A DNA stretch of 64,000 bases from Malus domestica (GCF_042453785.1 NC_091665.1:29560501-29624500); one strand, 5' to 3'; shown: positions 46,224 to 57,849, counted from the stretch's first letter. Program-made: numbers and translations. Notes: a model not told the origin generated them from the sequence alone.

Positions 46224-47480
46224 TGAGTATTGAACAAACCTCTTTTTTGGTTAATTAGTTGATTAAGATGAGTATGAAGGTTGAATATTGGCCTGAGATT
46301 TCTCGCATTCTAAACGTCAGAGGTACTTTCTTGTCCAACCAAATTATTCATCAAGTTTTATGTCTTAAATATTTACTTCCACACCTTTTACCATCATTTC
46401 AACAAGTTGCAGGTTGTTTTCTACATTTCTTGCTAACTTCTATGTGTTACATTTGATCACCAACGTCCAGATTCAAGACCAATCCAACTTCTTACTTCCA
46501 AGTTAAGAATGTACATTCTAGAGTCAAGTCATCATCTAAAGATTTCGAGATTCAAGTCGAATCCAAGTTTTCACTTCCAAGTTCAAATACACTAAAAAAT
46601 CAGGCATCACTAGATCCGACATGTGCATGAAGGAAAATGTTGAAGCTGGAAAGTTACATTCCAACAAGAACAAGTCTGATATGCTAACCAAGGCTTGTCC
46701 GAAAGGCAAACATCAACACCACAAAAACAGTCGAGGTCTGCATTTTTTTAGCACCGAGTTGGAAATGAGGGTAATGCTCAAATTCCCTCGTGTAAATGAG
46801 ACGACACTCCAAAGATATTTGTTATCATGCAGTTTGCTGTAGGATGTCCAGTCCTCTATTTGTACTGTGAAAAAGACAGGTAAACAAGTTCCTAATTTAA
46901 AATTATCAGAATAAAAGATCTGATTCCTCAAAACAAGAGATGCCCGACAAGAAGTTCACTAAGATGTAATCTCGAATAAAAGCACAAGGAAACTCACAGA
47001 GATGTAATCCGCAACAAAAAAAGTGAAATGAGCGAAAAATGTGAAGTATGAAGATAACTCCGTAAGGTAACAAATGTATCGACTCTGCTGTGGCTAACAA
47101 CAATCTACATCATTCAAATTACAAGAAAATACAATCTACATTCAAATTACTTACAACAAATAAAAGGCAATGTTAACAAATTTCAACATCATTAAACACA
47201 AATTGTAAAAAGCATAAATCTTTTGAGTTGAAATTCATGTTGTCTCGATGGTGTCATAATGGTTTCATCCGACCTCAGACGAAAGCTGACCCAACAAGCA
47301 GTATTTGTGGCCCTTCAGAAGCCTCAAATCCCTAATTTCACAATTGATCACAAACCCCAATTCACTGAAGCAATTCATCAAACACTTAAAAAACAAAAGT
47401 AAAAAGTCACACCACCACCATGCTCACTTGTGAGTTTTGAAGTAGAGAAACAGAGACACAGAGGAACAGAGTGTGAATTA
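46224..47480. other. 3' flank of the NLR, duplicated block, otherwise empty
   Basis: 46480-46840 (MCMKENVEAGK..DMLTKACPKGK) matches 21120-21340 and may derive from the RNase H tail of a copia element (ADxLTK-like pattern). 46870-47010 matches 21828-21960. No gene was recognised between 47010 and 47480. Confidence 0.5.
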
Positions 47481-47485
47481 CGAAA

Positions 47486-47760
47486 TTACGGCATTAACCT
47501 CGGACGTTGCACCAGAAGATTTTGGCGGGAGAGGGTTGGGTGTTCATGCGCTTCCTGAGGAACTTCATGTACTTCAGCTTCTGCCTCACCAAACCTTCTG
47601 ATATGGCGATCTGCTAAGCGCACGACTGCGGTCGGCTGGCCGTTGAGAAGGTCCTTGGTCACCACCACTCGCTTCTCTCTCACAGCTAGGGTTTTTGTTA
47701 ACCATGGGCCCTGCATTGTTTTTTGGGCCAACTACTGGGCTTTGAACATTTCTAATGATG
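47486..47760 (-). other. Short GC-richer segment with AAACCCTAG box, gene-leader-like
   Basis: On the minus strand it contains aaaaccctagctgtgagagagaagcg, like the telo-box leader of ribosomal-protein-type genes, followed by a possible 20-codon ORF ([20 protein letters not shown]...). No family recognised. It may be the first exon remnant of a translation-related gene. Confidence 0.25.
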
Positions 47761-47799
47761 TTTTGAATTGAGCCAGTAATTGGGCTTTTTATTGGGTTC

Positions 47800-48938
47800 A
47801 TGCCAGGGCGCTCAACCATGGAGGCAATCTATCTCTTACGAAGATTGATGGAAAGATATAGAGATGGGAAAAAGGATTTACACATGGTCTTTATAGATTT
47901 GGAAAAAGCGTATGATAGGGTCCCAAGAGACATTCTTTGGAGGATTTTAGAGAAGAAAGGAGTACGAGTAGCATATATCCAAGCTATAAAGGATATGTAT
48001 GAAGGAGCAAAGACTGCCGTAAGAACTCATGAAGGACAAACCGAAAGCTTTCCCATAACTGTAGGATTACATCAAGGCTCATCCTTAAGTCCTTACCTTT
48101 TTGCGTTGGTAATGGATGAGTTAACAGGACATATTCAAGATGATATTCCTTGGTGTATGCTTTTCGCAGACGATATAGTGTTGATAGATGAAACTCAGGA
48201 AGGGGTAAATGCAAAGCTTAACCTTTGGAGAGAAGTGTTGGAATCTAAAGGTCTTCGCCTAAGCCGATCAAAGACAGAATATATGGAGTGCAAGTTCAGT
48301 GCAAATGGAGGCCAAAACGAGTTAGGGGTGAGGATTGGAGATCAAGAAATACCAAAGAGCGACCGTTTTCGTTACCTAGGATCTATCTTGCAAAAGAACG
48401 GAGAATTAGATGGAGATCTCAACCATAGAATACAAGCTGGATGGATGAAGTGGAAGAGTGCATCCGGCGTGTTGTGTGACCGCCGTATGCCACTGAAGCT
48501 CAAGGGAAAATTTTATAGGACGGCAATAAGGCCGGCGATGCTGTATGGCACAGAATGTTGGGCGGTGAAACATCAACACGTACACAAAATGGGTGTAGCG
48601 GAGATGAGGATGCTTCGTTGGATGTGTGGGCACACGAGAAAGGATAAGATTAGGAATGAGGATATCCGGGGTAAAGTAGGAGTAGCCGAAATTGAAGGAA
48701 AGATGAGAGAAAATCGGTTACGGTGGTTTGGACATGTGCAAAGAAGGCCTACTGACGCTCCGATTAGAAGATGCGACTATGGGACAGAGGTTCAGGGCCG
48801 AAGGGGTAGAGGAAGACCTAGGAAAACTTTGGAAGAGACTCTAAGAAAAGACTTAGAGTACTTGGATCTAACGAAGGACATGACACAGGATCGAGCACAA
48901 TGGCGTTCTAAGATTCATATAGCCGATCCCACTCAGTG
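47800..48938 (+). mobile_element. RTE-type LINE fragment with open RT C-terminal frame
   Basis: A 379-codon open frame, 5'-truncated. It begins at [20 protein letters not shown], then shows RT motifs [37 protein letters not shown] and the catalytic FADDIVLI, then the thumb and a C-terminal region ([39 protein letters not shown]). This layout fits non-LTR retrotransposons, RTE-like. The endonuclease part is missing, and the 3' tail is cut exactly at the stop (IADPTQ), where the neighbouring minus-strand repeat begins. Confidence 0.88.
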
Positions 48939-49199
48939 ACTTGGATTTTCCAAGTCTCCAACCAAGAAGTTTTCCTCACTCGGGAAATTAAGGGAACACT
49001 ACCCCAACCTACATGCTCCACTCAGAAAGCTTCAACATACAAGCTTCAACAAAAGAAAATTCAAAGAACTTAGCGAAGAAGGCTTTGGTGTATTTAACAC
49101 AATACGTTGAAATGAAGGAAAGCTTATTTATTGATATCCCCGATAAGCTACAAATATGTACATATACATGAGTCAAAATAAACACACAAGAGGGAGCCT

Positions 49200-49880
49200 T
49201 CACAAAGGTTGCTTAGGAGAAGTCTCAGCAGTCGGTAGAGCCCCAGAAAGAGAAGGCACCGGAGGGGGATCATTTGGAGCCTCAGTACTGGACAGAACCC
49301 TAGGAGGAGGAGGCATCAGAGGTTGATCATTTGGAGCTTCATTACGCGGTACAGCCCCAGAAGACGAAGGCAATAAATGCCTTTGGAACAAACCCACAAA
49401 TCTCTGATGATCAAGTAAAACCTGACCATCAGTTTCCTTCATCTGGTCAAGCTTCCTCTTCATGTTTGTAGCATAGTCATGTGCGAGCCGGTGCAACTGT
49501 TTATTCTCATGCTTGAGCCCTCTAATCTCCTGTTTAAGACTCATCACTTCAGCCGCCAATGATTCAACTTGGCGGGTTCGAGCAAATAGGCGTTGGGCCA
49601 TATTAGACACAGAACCTGCACACTGAACACTGAGAGCCAGCGAATCCTTAACAGCTAACTCATCAGACCGTTTGGAAAGTAGTCTGTTATCTTTGGGAGT
49701 GAGAAGGTTCCTGGCCACCACCGCAGCGGTCATATCATTCTTCATCACGGAATCCCCAACGGTAAGAGGACCAGTTGGGGAGACGAAGGATGGGCGCCAT
49801 ATGTTGTCTGGAGAAGGCGGGGCTGCCTCTTCAACAAGGTTCAAGTCAAAACGACGGTCGGAGGGGCCAGACATTTTCAA
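49200..49880 (-). CDS. Unknown coiled-coil protein of a repeat family, intact
   Basis: 226 codons from ATG at 49880. Parts in order: an N-terminal FDLNLVEEAAPPSPD (contains DLNL, like an EAR-type short motif, possibly chance), a conserved-looking block (SPTGPLTVGDSVMKNDMTAA, NLLTPKDNRLLSKRSDEL), a heptad-rich coiled coil of about 60 residues (QRLFARTRQVESLAAEVMSL, KHENKQLHRLAHDYATNMKR), and a Pro-rich C-terminus with two imperfect NEAPND/TEAPND repeats. No catalytic motif, zinc knuckle, signal peptide or membrane helix. A second, broken copy lies at 30963. An AATAAA lies 3' of the stop. It could be a repeat-encoded structural protein (gag-like by position only) or a captured host gene. Function unknown. 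Confidence 0.65.
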   Translation of the reverse strand: MKMSGPSDRRFDLNLVEEAAPPSPDNIWRPSFVSPTGPLTVGDSVMKNDMTAAVVARNLLTPKDNRLLSKRSDELAVKDSLALSVQCAGSVSNMAQRLFARTRQVESLAAEVMSLKQEIRGLKHENKQLHRLAHDYATNMKRKLDQMKETDGQVLLDHQRFVGLFQRHLLPSSSGAVPRNEAPNDQPLMPPPPRVLSSTEAPNDPPPVPSLSGALPTAETSPKQPL

Positions 49881-50029
49881 AGGTGTTGAAGAGAGAAGAG
49901 GTCGGACAAATCAAGATATTAGAAGTGCAAGAATGAAGCTTCTACTGGTGGAGATTCAAGTGTGCTTTGGAACTTAATGCCAGCCTCTATAAAAATCTGC
50001 ACTCGACGGAGCTTCAGAAATCAAAGAGG

Positions 50030-51560
50030 CGCCTGCTCAGAAATCGAAGAGGCGTTTGCTTTCTCAAAAGTTGGGCTGCTTAGAGATCACGAGGGTTGAT
50101 CTCAGAAATCGAAGAGCCGTTTGCTTTCTCAAAAGTAGGGCTGCTCAAAGACCACGAAGGCCGATCTCAGAAATCGAAGAGGCGCTCGCTTTCTCAAAAG
50201 CTGGGCTCCCTAGAGACCACGAGGGCCGATCTCAGAAATCGAAGAGGCACCTACTTTTCCAGCCTTGTCAGCACCTGTCACACGCACACTCAGCTTTGCG
50301 GAAATTATGGGCATTCTGTCAAAGACTTCTGGGGAAGTAGAAAACACATGAATCTTACTGTTCAATCACCCACTTCCCTGTGTGTCAACCTCTGTGCTTC
50401 GTGGCAAGGTAGACTAGCAAACATGCCCAACCTTTACTCACATTCGAGAAAACACTCCCAACAAGATTGCTTGCTCCAAAATCGAAGAGGCACCACCCTC
50501 CGAATCTCGAGAGCCACTCTCCCAACATGATTACTTTCTCAAAAATCGAAGAGACACTGCTCCCCGAATCTCGAGAGCCAGACCCCCAGCATGATTGCTT
50601 TCTCAAAAATCGGTGAGGCACCGTTCTCCGAATCAATCGAAGAGGCGCTCGCTTTCTCAAAAGCTGGGCTGCTCAGAGACCACGAGGGCCGATCTCAGAA
50701 ATCGAAGAGGCACCTACTTTTCTAGCCTTGTCAGCACCTGTCACACGCACACTCAGCTTTGCAGAAATTATGGGCATTTTGTCGAAGACTTCTGGTGAAG
50801 TAGAAAGCACATGAATCTTACTGTTCAATCACCCACTTCCCACACGCAACAATAACTCATGGGTACCACAGATCACTTTGCCAAAGTTCTCTGCCAAAGT
50901 TGAGCACGTGAAGCTTGCAGCTCCCACTACATCGCTCTGACCAAGAAAGGTAAAAGAATAGCAAAGAAACAGCACTAACAAAGTTTAGACACATAAATTT
51001 TGAAGGTCTAGCTACCATATTATTACCCACAAGGGTAAAGGAACAGTACCACTGCTGGATAATTGGAAAGTCCCTGTGTGTCAACCTCTGTGCTTCGTGG
51101 CAAGGTAGACTAGCAAACATGCCCAACCTTTACTCACATTCGAGAAAACAGTCCCAACAAGATTGCTTGCTCCAAAATCGAAGAGGCACCGTCTTCCGAA
51201 TCTCGAGAGCCAGACTCCCAACATGACTACTTTCTCAAAATCGAAGAGAGGGTAAAGGAACAGTACCATTGCTGGATAATTGGAAAGTCCCTGTGTGTCA
51301 ACCTTTGTGCTTCGTGGCAAGGTAGACTAGCAAACATGTCCAACCTTTACTCACATTCGAGACAACACTCCCAACAAGATTGCTTGCTCCAAAATCGAAG
51401 AGGCACCGCCTTCCGAATCTCGAGAGCCAGACTCCCAACATGATTACTTCCTCAAAAATCGAAGAGACACTGCTCTCCGAATCTCGAGAGTCAGACCCCC
51501 AGCATGATTGCTTTCTCAAAAATCGAAGAGGCATCGTTCTCCGAATCTCGAGAGCCAGAT
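50030..51560. repeat. Complex tandem array of the unknown repeat family
   Basis: Two unit types interleave. One is an about 80-bp unit around gaaatcgaagaggc..ctttctcaaaagctgggct..gagaccacgagggccgatct (copies at about 50030, 50095, 50160 and 50635). The other is a longer unit beginning tgtgtgtcaacctctgtgct, with gcttcgtggcaaggtagact and repeated ccgaatctcgagagccaga (copies at about 50377, 51071 and 51292). ORFs here on both strands only mirror the repeats. Confidence 0.85.
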
Positions 51561-52956
51561 ACCACAGACCACTTTTTCAAAGTGCTCTGACAGAGTTAAA
51601 ACATGTGAAACTGGCAGCTCCCACTACCGTGCTATGACCAAGCAGGGTAAAGGAATAGCATTACTACTTGTTGTTAGGGAGACTCCTATATATGTCGACC
51701 TCCATCCCCAACGGACAGGCAGACCTGCAAAAATGCTCAACCCTTCATCATATCTGAGAGGGCACTCCCAACAAAGCCTTTCGAAATATTCAGCTTTCTT
51801 TCCCCCCGATAATACCTCTGCAAACAAGCTATACTAGAGCAAGAATATCTCATATCATCAGGGTTAAAAGCAAGAGTATCCCATATCATGCTTTTTCCCT
51901 GTTTTTTCTTTTGGCCTTGTTTTTACCTGCAAGACAAGGAGAAAGAGAGCAATCAGTCAGTACTTGGAATCAAGCTTCCAGCCAGGAACTGACTGCCTGG
52001 AACCCCTTACCTGATTACTTACCTGGCATTGCTCTCGAGTACTCATCTTCATCATCTTATGTTTCCAGGGAAGATTCCGCATCTGCTTGAGGAACAGATA
52101 GGGCAAGTGCGAAGGATACAAGGAAGCATGTGGAGACAAGCGTAACAGCACACGTGCCGATACATCCATTACTCTGTCAAAAGCAAAAGTATCCCATATC
52201 AGCAGGGTGGAACGTACTCTAGATTTGATGGACTTGTTTTGACCCTCAAATTCTTCAGTCGGCCTTATACTCTGGAGGAAACCAGAAAACCCTCCAGCTC
52301 AGTTCAAGAATAAGCCTGTGGAAAGTTACTTCTTCAAAAGCAAAAGTATCTCATATCATCTCTTCTCATTTTTCTTCTCTTTATCCTTCATGCTGCTGCA
52401 AGATGGGGAGAAGGTGAACAATCAGTCGGAGCTCTGATTGCTTACCTTGTCTGTCACCTCTTTCAGCAGACCCCCTAGCTCGGCGACTTGGGGGACTCCT
52501 ACTACATGGTTTGTATCGCGCTTGACCAAGCCTGAAACTACAAGTAAGCTTCAAGTGAAATTGATACATTACCTTGTGCATCTCCACCAGTTAAAGATAC
52601 CACCCCTGGATGGAGGAAGAGTACTTCCAGAGAAGATGCCACATCTACCTATGAGACAGATAAGGCAAGTCAAGACGACACCACACTCCGATACTTAGAA
52701 GTTTCGTGATTACGAGATCATTATCCCACAATATTTCCTAATGTCATTTGTACTAAATCATTCACTCGTACTCACTAAAGGAGAGCTTGAACCTATGTAC
52801 TTGTGTAAACCCTTCACAATTAATGAGAACTCTTCTATTCCGTGGGCGTAGCCAATCTGGGTGAACCACGTACATCTTGTGTTTGCTTTCCTATCTCTAT
52901 CCATTTATATACTTATCCACACTAATGACCGGAGCAATCTAGCGAAGATCACAAAA

Positions 52957-53562
52957 AGCGACCGTTTTCGTTACCTAGGATCTATCTTGCAAGAGAACGG
53001 AGAATTAGATGGAGATCTCAACCATAGAATACGAGCTGGATGGAAAGAGTGCATCCGGCGTGTTGTGTGACCGTCGTAGGCCACTGAAGCTCAAGGGAAA
53101 ATTTTATAGGACGGCAATAAGGCCAGCGATGTTGTATGGCAGAGAATGTTGGGTGGTGAAGCATCAACACGTACACAAAATGGGTGTAGCGGAGATGAGG
53201 ATGCTTCGTGGGATGTGTGGGCACACGAGAAAGGATAAGATTGGGAATGAGGATATCCGAGGTAAAGTAGGAGTAGCCGAAATTGTAGGAAAGATGAGAG
53301 AAAATCGGCTCTGGTGATTTGGACATGTGCAAAGAAGGCCGACTGACGGTCCGGTTCGAAGATGTGACTACGGGACAGAGGTTCAGGGCCGAAGGGGTAG
53401 AGGAAGACCTAGGAAAACTTTGGAAGAGACTCTAAGAAAAGACTTAGAGTACTTGGATCTAACGGAGGGCATGACACAAAACCGAGCGCAATGGCGTTCT
53501 AGGATTCATATAGCCGACCCCACTTAGTGGGAAAAGGCTTTGTTGTTGTTGTTGTTGTTGTG
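52957..53562 (+). mobile_element. Second RTE-type LINE 3' fragment with (TTG)n tail
   Basis: Begins at the position equivalent to 48357 of the first fragment (agcgaccgttttcgttacct) and runs to the stop and beyond: cccacttagtgggaaaaggc, then (TTG)n at about 53540-53562. A short simple-repeat tail is typical of RTE-clade LINEs. Compared with the first copy it has an 8-bp deletion at about 53043 and a stop near 53317, so it is dead. Confidence 0.88.
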
Positions 53563-54471
53563 GATGGTAGAACCAAGAGGTTTTCTCTACTGCACTATTG
53601 TTCGGAAATGAACTTTCTTTTGATGTGCACTACAGAAAATTTGTGAACCAAATCCTATTTCCTCACAACAATTCTTTTGGAGTGATTTAGATATGAAAGT
53701 GAGTGCTAGATGATAAGTTACCAAGCATTTCCTTAACAATATGATGTGTTTTTAGTGTAGTGTAAAGTTTAGATGCATCTCGGTCTAAGGAGAAATTTTA
53801 GTGTGTGACCAAAAGATCATAAGTATGTGCAACCACTCACCAAATAGAGAGTCATTATGTTTTCATAGCATCTAAGGTATCTTGTGATCCCATTGATGTG
53901 AGAGTTTCTGCATACGAGCAACTGTGTAGAATAAACTTTCTATACTAAAGGATCACAAATAGGCAATACAAAAGATATGACCGTTGTACAAGTTGTAGAG
54001 TCGACTCACTAATGAAAACTTTACCTACGCAACCAAATATTAAGCATGAATGTGTGAACAAGATATTTACTACTCGAGCTACAAGCCTGCACAACCTTTT
54101 GATGTCCCTCAAGTTGATCAAAACACAAGACGGAGGAAAATAAAACTAACAAACAAGCTTTATTTTGTTCAGAAAAATAAATAAACAAATAAACAAACAA
54201 GCAAGCTTTACTACGTGGAATATGAACATTTTCCGCAAAGCGATTATGCAAAAAAATAAAAAAACCACCAAATATATAGGGAGTTTGTGGTTGGTGGACG
54301 ACGAGGCCATCCCACCCTTTTACTTTCCCAACTCCCGCACAATCAAACCACCAACCCCACCTTTCCCTTCTTTCCCTTTCAAATCAAACTCTGTGAAATC
54401 TTCAAAATCTCTGCATTTACAGGTCTTAGAGGTGAAGAAGCAGACCGGCCTCTGACTCTCCTCCGACGACA
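53563..54471. other. Intergenic and cytochrome b5 leader
   Basis: No ORF of note. 54330-54471 is the C-rich probable 5' UTR (acccctttcccttctttccc) of the downstream cytochrome b5 gene. A short aaataaataaacaaataaac low-complexity tract lies at 54175-54200. Confidence 0.5.
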
Positions 54472-55887
54472 ATGGCTGGAGACAAAAAGGTTTATACTTT
54501 GGCTGAGGTCTCCACTCACAGTGATCGCAAGGACTGCTGGCTTGTCATCGATGGAAAGGTAATGTTCTTGCTTCTTCTGAGCTGCAGTTTTCAGTTAAAT
54601 TTTGGGATTTGTGTGTGTGATTGAATTTGGGTTTTGCTCTGATTGGATCTAGGTGAAGTGTTTGTTGGTGGGTTTTGACTGGTATAGTTGAATATTGGTT
54701 CATATTCTGACTGCATGTTGGACTAAGATCAGGATGAAATGTGTTCGAGATTGCTATAAAAACAAGGAAAATTACAAGTTTATAGATTGGTACGAGTCAG
54801 ATTGATAGACATTGGTTGAGATATAGATTTCAACTTATAGGAGCATGATTCAACTGCTGATGGATGTGCATTTCTTTTGTTTTTTTAGTGAATTTATCGC
54901 CTCGAAAGGCGATAGCTTGTGCTTATACTGCGCATTGGTTCTCTTAAAATGGGTGATACTTTGTGGAGAATAGCTAATTATTAAGATTTTAGTTGGGGGT
55001 GAAATGATTGATTAAGTCTAATGAAATTATTGCATGAAGGCACAGCAAATAAAAAATGGTGCAAATGTTGCAGATGGACTTTACAAAGCCAATTCCTAGC
55101 CGGCTAGCCCTCTTTGATTCCTCGTTGAAGTAGTATTAGTGTAGCTGATTTAACTTGGCATAGTTCAGGTTCCCTTCTTAGTAAGCGTAGATTATCTGTT
55201 CGGTCCACTGTGTTCACGTTCATTACCAACTGACGTGCCCTCAGTTCTATATTACAAAATTTGACTGTAATAATGCTTCCGTTTGTCAATTATTTGTATC
55301 TCAAGGAAAAATGTGTTGCTCTTTGTGTGTGTTCACTGCCAATCATTTGGGGAGGGAGTAGCAATTTGGAAGAAATTTGCTGTCAAGTGAAGGTAGATTA
55401 TTTATATTGTGATAAACGTGTTGTTACAGGTGTATGATGTAACAAAATTCTTGGAGGACCATCCTGGTGGTGATGAGGTCTTATTGGCAGCCACAGGTAC
55501 AACACAGTGACACTCTCAAACAAACAAAATTGTTTCCCTTTTCATATGCACACAACACAATATATAGGCCGAAACAGAAACCTATTGATTCGATGTGATT
55601 CGTGGTCCTAATATGATCTTTGGTTTGCAGGAAAAGACGCAAGTAATGATTTCGAAGATGTTGGTCACAGTTCCACTGCTAGAGCAATGATGGACGAATT
55701 TTACGTTGGAGACATTGATTCAGCATCCATCCCCGCGAAGAGGATGTACACTCCTCCCAAGCAGCCTCACTACAACCAGGACAAGACAACTGATTTCGTC
55801 ATCAAACTCCTCCAGTTCATTGTTCCTCTGCTAATTTTGGGCTTAGCCTTTGGCGTTCGCTTCTACACCAAATCGTCAACGGCATAA
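54472..55887 (+). CDS. Cytochrome b5, ER tail-anchored
   Basis: Three exons, 54472-54558, 55440-10 (that is 55430)-55496 and 55631-55887, give 136 residues. Heme-binding core: DCWLVIDGKVYDVTKFLEDH with HPGG providing the first heme ligand His, and VGHSSTARAMM providing the second. The C-terminus is one hydrophobic span (FVIKLLQFIVPLLILGLAFG) followed by a short polar tail (VRFYTKSSTA), the tail-anchor layout of microsomal cytochrome b5. It passes electrons from cytochrome b5 reductase or P450 reductase to fatty-acid desaturases and hydroxylases and to some P450s. Length is normal and the frame is intact. Both introns have GT..AG ends; the first is long (871 nt). Confidence 0.95.
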
Positions 55888-57147
55888 ACGTAGAAGCCGA
55901 AGGAGAAGTGAGAATGCTTTCGAATAAGTTTATGACAGGGTCGCAAAGACCCTTTGTTAGTTTTTGGGTTTGGAAATGTTGTTGATGAAGGGATGTTAGG
56001 AGGTAATGAGTTTATGCCTTCGCTTTCAAACTTCACTTGAATTATGAGTTGTGGTTGCTGATACATGTCGTGGGACTGATCAAGGCCCAATACACACAAA
56101 ATTGTGACTGGTTGTTGGGGCTTGATTCAGGGGCCCACATAAGGGAAGAACAAGAAGCAAAACAAGACAACTTTGATTTAAGTAGAAGTAGTGGAATTAT
56201 GCTTCTGGCATGTTTTGTTTCTTGTTTTTCCTTCAGGCTTTTGCTATCAAATAGTCATGACTTCTATTTTGTTTTTTCTTTATGCATATTAGTCATCTAT
56301 TACGTTACTCTTTAAAGAGAAACATTTCAGACAAGTACTTAGAAAGATATTGAGCTAACTTTGCAAAAGAAATATCACAATTAAGAATCAATTAGATATA
56401 TAAAAGGTGAATAGCCAATGAGCTCCTTCCCCCGATTAAACTATGTTTTAAGAGTTTTTTTATAATACTTAATTATCAGTTTTTCTTCTAACTTACAATT
56501 TTTTTCTTTGAAGTTTGGGTGATTGAGTGTTTATGACCAAAATCTTGGTTTGATATCTATCCATTTTTGGAAAGTTTCTATTTGGTTTAGGTAGGGCCAA
56601 TTTTGGATAATCCGTTGATTAAATAAGTAGAAAAAAGCTAGAAAAAAAAAAAGAAAAAAAAAGGAAATAAGTAGCAAAAGCCAGAAGGCAAAACAAGACA
56701 AGTTTGATTTAACTGGAACTAGTGGAATAATGGAAGAGGAAACAATAAAAGAGTAGGATCAGTGTCAACGGGTGCCGATGATCTCGAGGCACCTCCATTG
56801 GATCATAATGTTGTTTGCCACACATTATTAAATTCGTCCAATCTTATGCTGCTCTTGAGGAGAAATTTTTCTTTGTTTCGTAAGACAATTGATATACTAC
56901 ATGTTATTATATAATGGTACACTACATATTATTATATAAGTAGTGAAAATTTTATTTTTTATGTAATTAATTTTTTTAGTACAAAACATTATTTATATAA
57001 TGACACATGATGTATCAACTAGTGTTTCGGGGCACATGAAAAAATATCTTGCTCTTGAGGCTCTGCTTTGACTGCGCACCACTAGATATTTTGAGCACAA
57101 TAATCCTCAAGTCCCCAACTGGTTATCTTTACTTGAAGTATGATAAA
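55888..57147. other. 3' region of cytochrome b5 and intergenic sequence
   Basis: Likely 3' UTR to about 56300, then AT-rich intergenic DNA. No supported gene. Confidence 0.5.
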
Positions 57148-57156
57148 ATATATTTT

Positions 57157-57840
57157 GGGTAAAGTACAAAAAATTACCTTAACTATTAGTATCACGACAC
57201 TTTCATACCTCATCTTTTAAAATTGACAATGTCATACCTCATCTTTAGAATTTAGTCCAATGTTATACCTTCCGTTACTTGGCCGTTTACTTTTCAATTA
57301 AATGCTGACGTGGCTTGATCCAAAACCCATTTTTTATTAAAAAATTATTAAAAACTAAAAAAAATCATTTAATAATTTTTAAATATAAAAATAATAATGA
57401 AAAGTTTTAAAAAAAAAAAAATCCCAAGTTCGTCCCCTTCCCCAGTTCCCCCCTCTCTCTTCTCCCCCATCTTCATCTTCTTCCCTCTTCTTGTGACCTA
57501 GAAAAAAGAAGGTAAAAAAATAAAAAATAAATAAAAAAACCAAATTTGTCTTCCCCCCTCACCCACCCTCAGAAAGGGTTTTTTTTTTTATTTACTTTTT
57601 TTGTTATTTTAATATTTAAAAAATATTAAATTTTTTTTTTAGTTTTTAATAATTTTTTAATAAAAGGTGGGTCCCGGATCAAGCCACGTTAGCATTTAAC
57701 TGAGAAATTCAAGCCAAGCTAACGGAAGGTATAACATTGGCACAAATTCGTAAGATGAGGTATGATATTGTCAATTTTAAAAGATGAGGTATGAAAGTGT
57801 CGTGACACCAATAGTTGAGGTAGTTTTTTGTACTTTACCC
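57157..57840. mobile_element. 684-bp Mutator-type foldback MITE
   Basis: Long inverted repeats: the left gggtaaagtacaaaaaatta.. and the right in reverse complement gggtaaagtacaaaaaacta.. stay similar for about 200 bp, including cacgacactttcatacctca and gacgtggcttgatcc. The flanks are identical 9-mers, atatatttt (57148-57156 and 57841-57849). A 9-bp duplication plus long TIRs is the MULE signature. The centre is T/A-rich and C-rich and non-coding. Confidence 0.88.
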
Positions 57841-57849
57841 ATATATTTT

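Larger units (their letters stand above)
48940..52955 (-). mobile_element. Copy A of the unknown repeat family with coiled-coil ORF
   Basis: About 4 kb between two LINE fragments. On the minus strand: leader with canonical blocks (cttgccttatctgtctcataggtagatgtgg; tgatatgagatacttttgctttt at several places), a polypyrimidine CTTGCAGGTAAAAACAAGG motif at about 51925, long tandem arrays (50030-51560), then the intact ORF and an AATAAA signal near 49118. No LTR pair or target duplication was found. The far end (52780-52950) contains, on the plus strand, ccgtgggcgtagccaatctgg and gaaccacgtacatcttgtgt, which resembles the R-U5 part of a copia-type LTR. Confidence 0.6.

Noticed and set aside
50030..51560. 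CRISPR-like repeat array
   Set aside because: Units are long, adjacent and diverged, with no uniform short repeats and unique spacers; the DNA is plant nuclear.
50056..51837. Several 70-140-codon ORFs on both strands
   Set aside because: They are translations of the tandem array; the same peptides recur in different frames.
55430..55496. Possible misreading of cytochrome b5 exon 2 start
   Set aside because: The acceptor ttgttacag ends at 55429, so exon 2 is 55430-55496 (67 nt). This is the only start that keeps KVYDVTKF in phase, and any other number in the feature text for that exon should be ignored.
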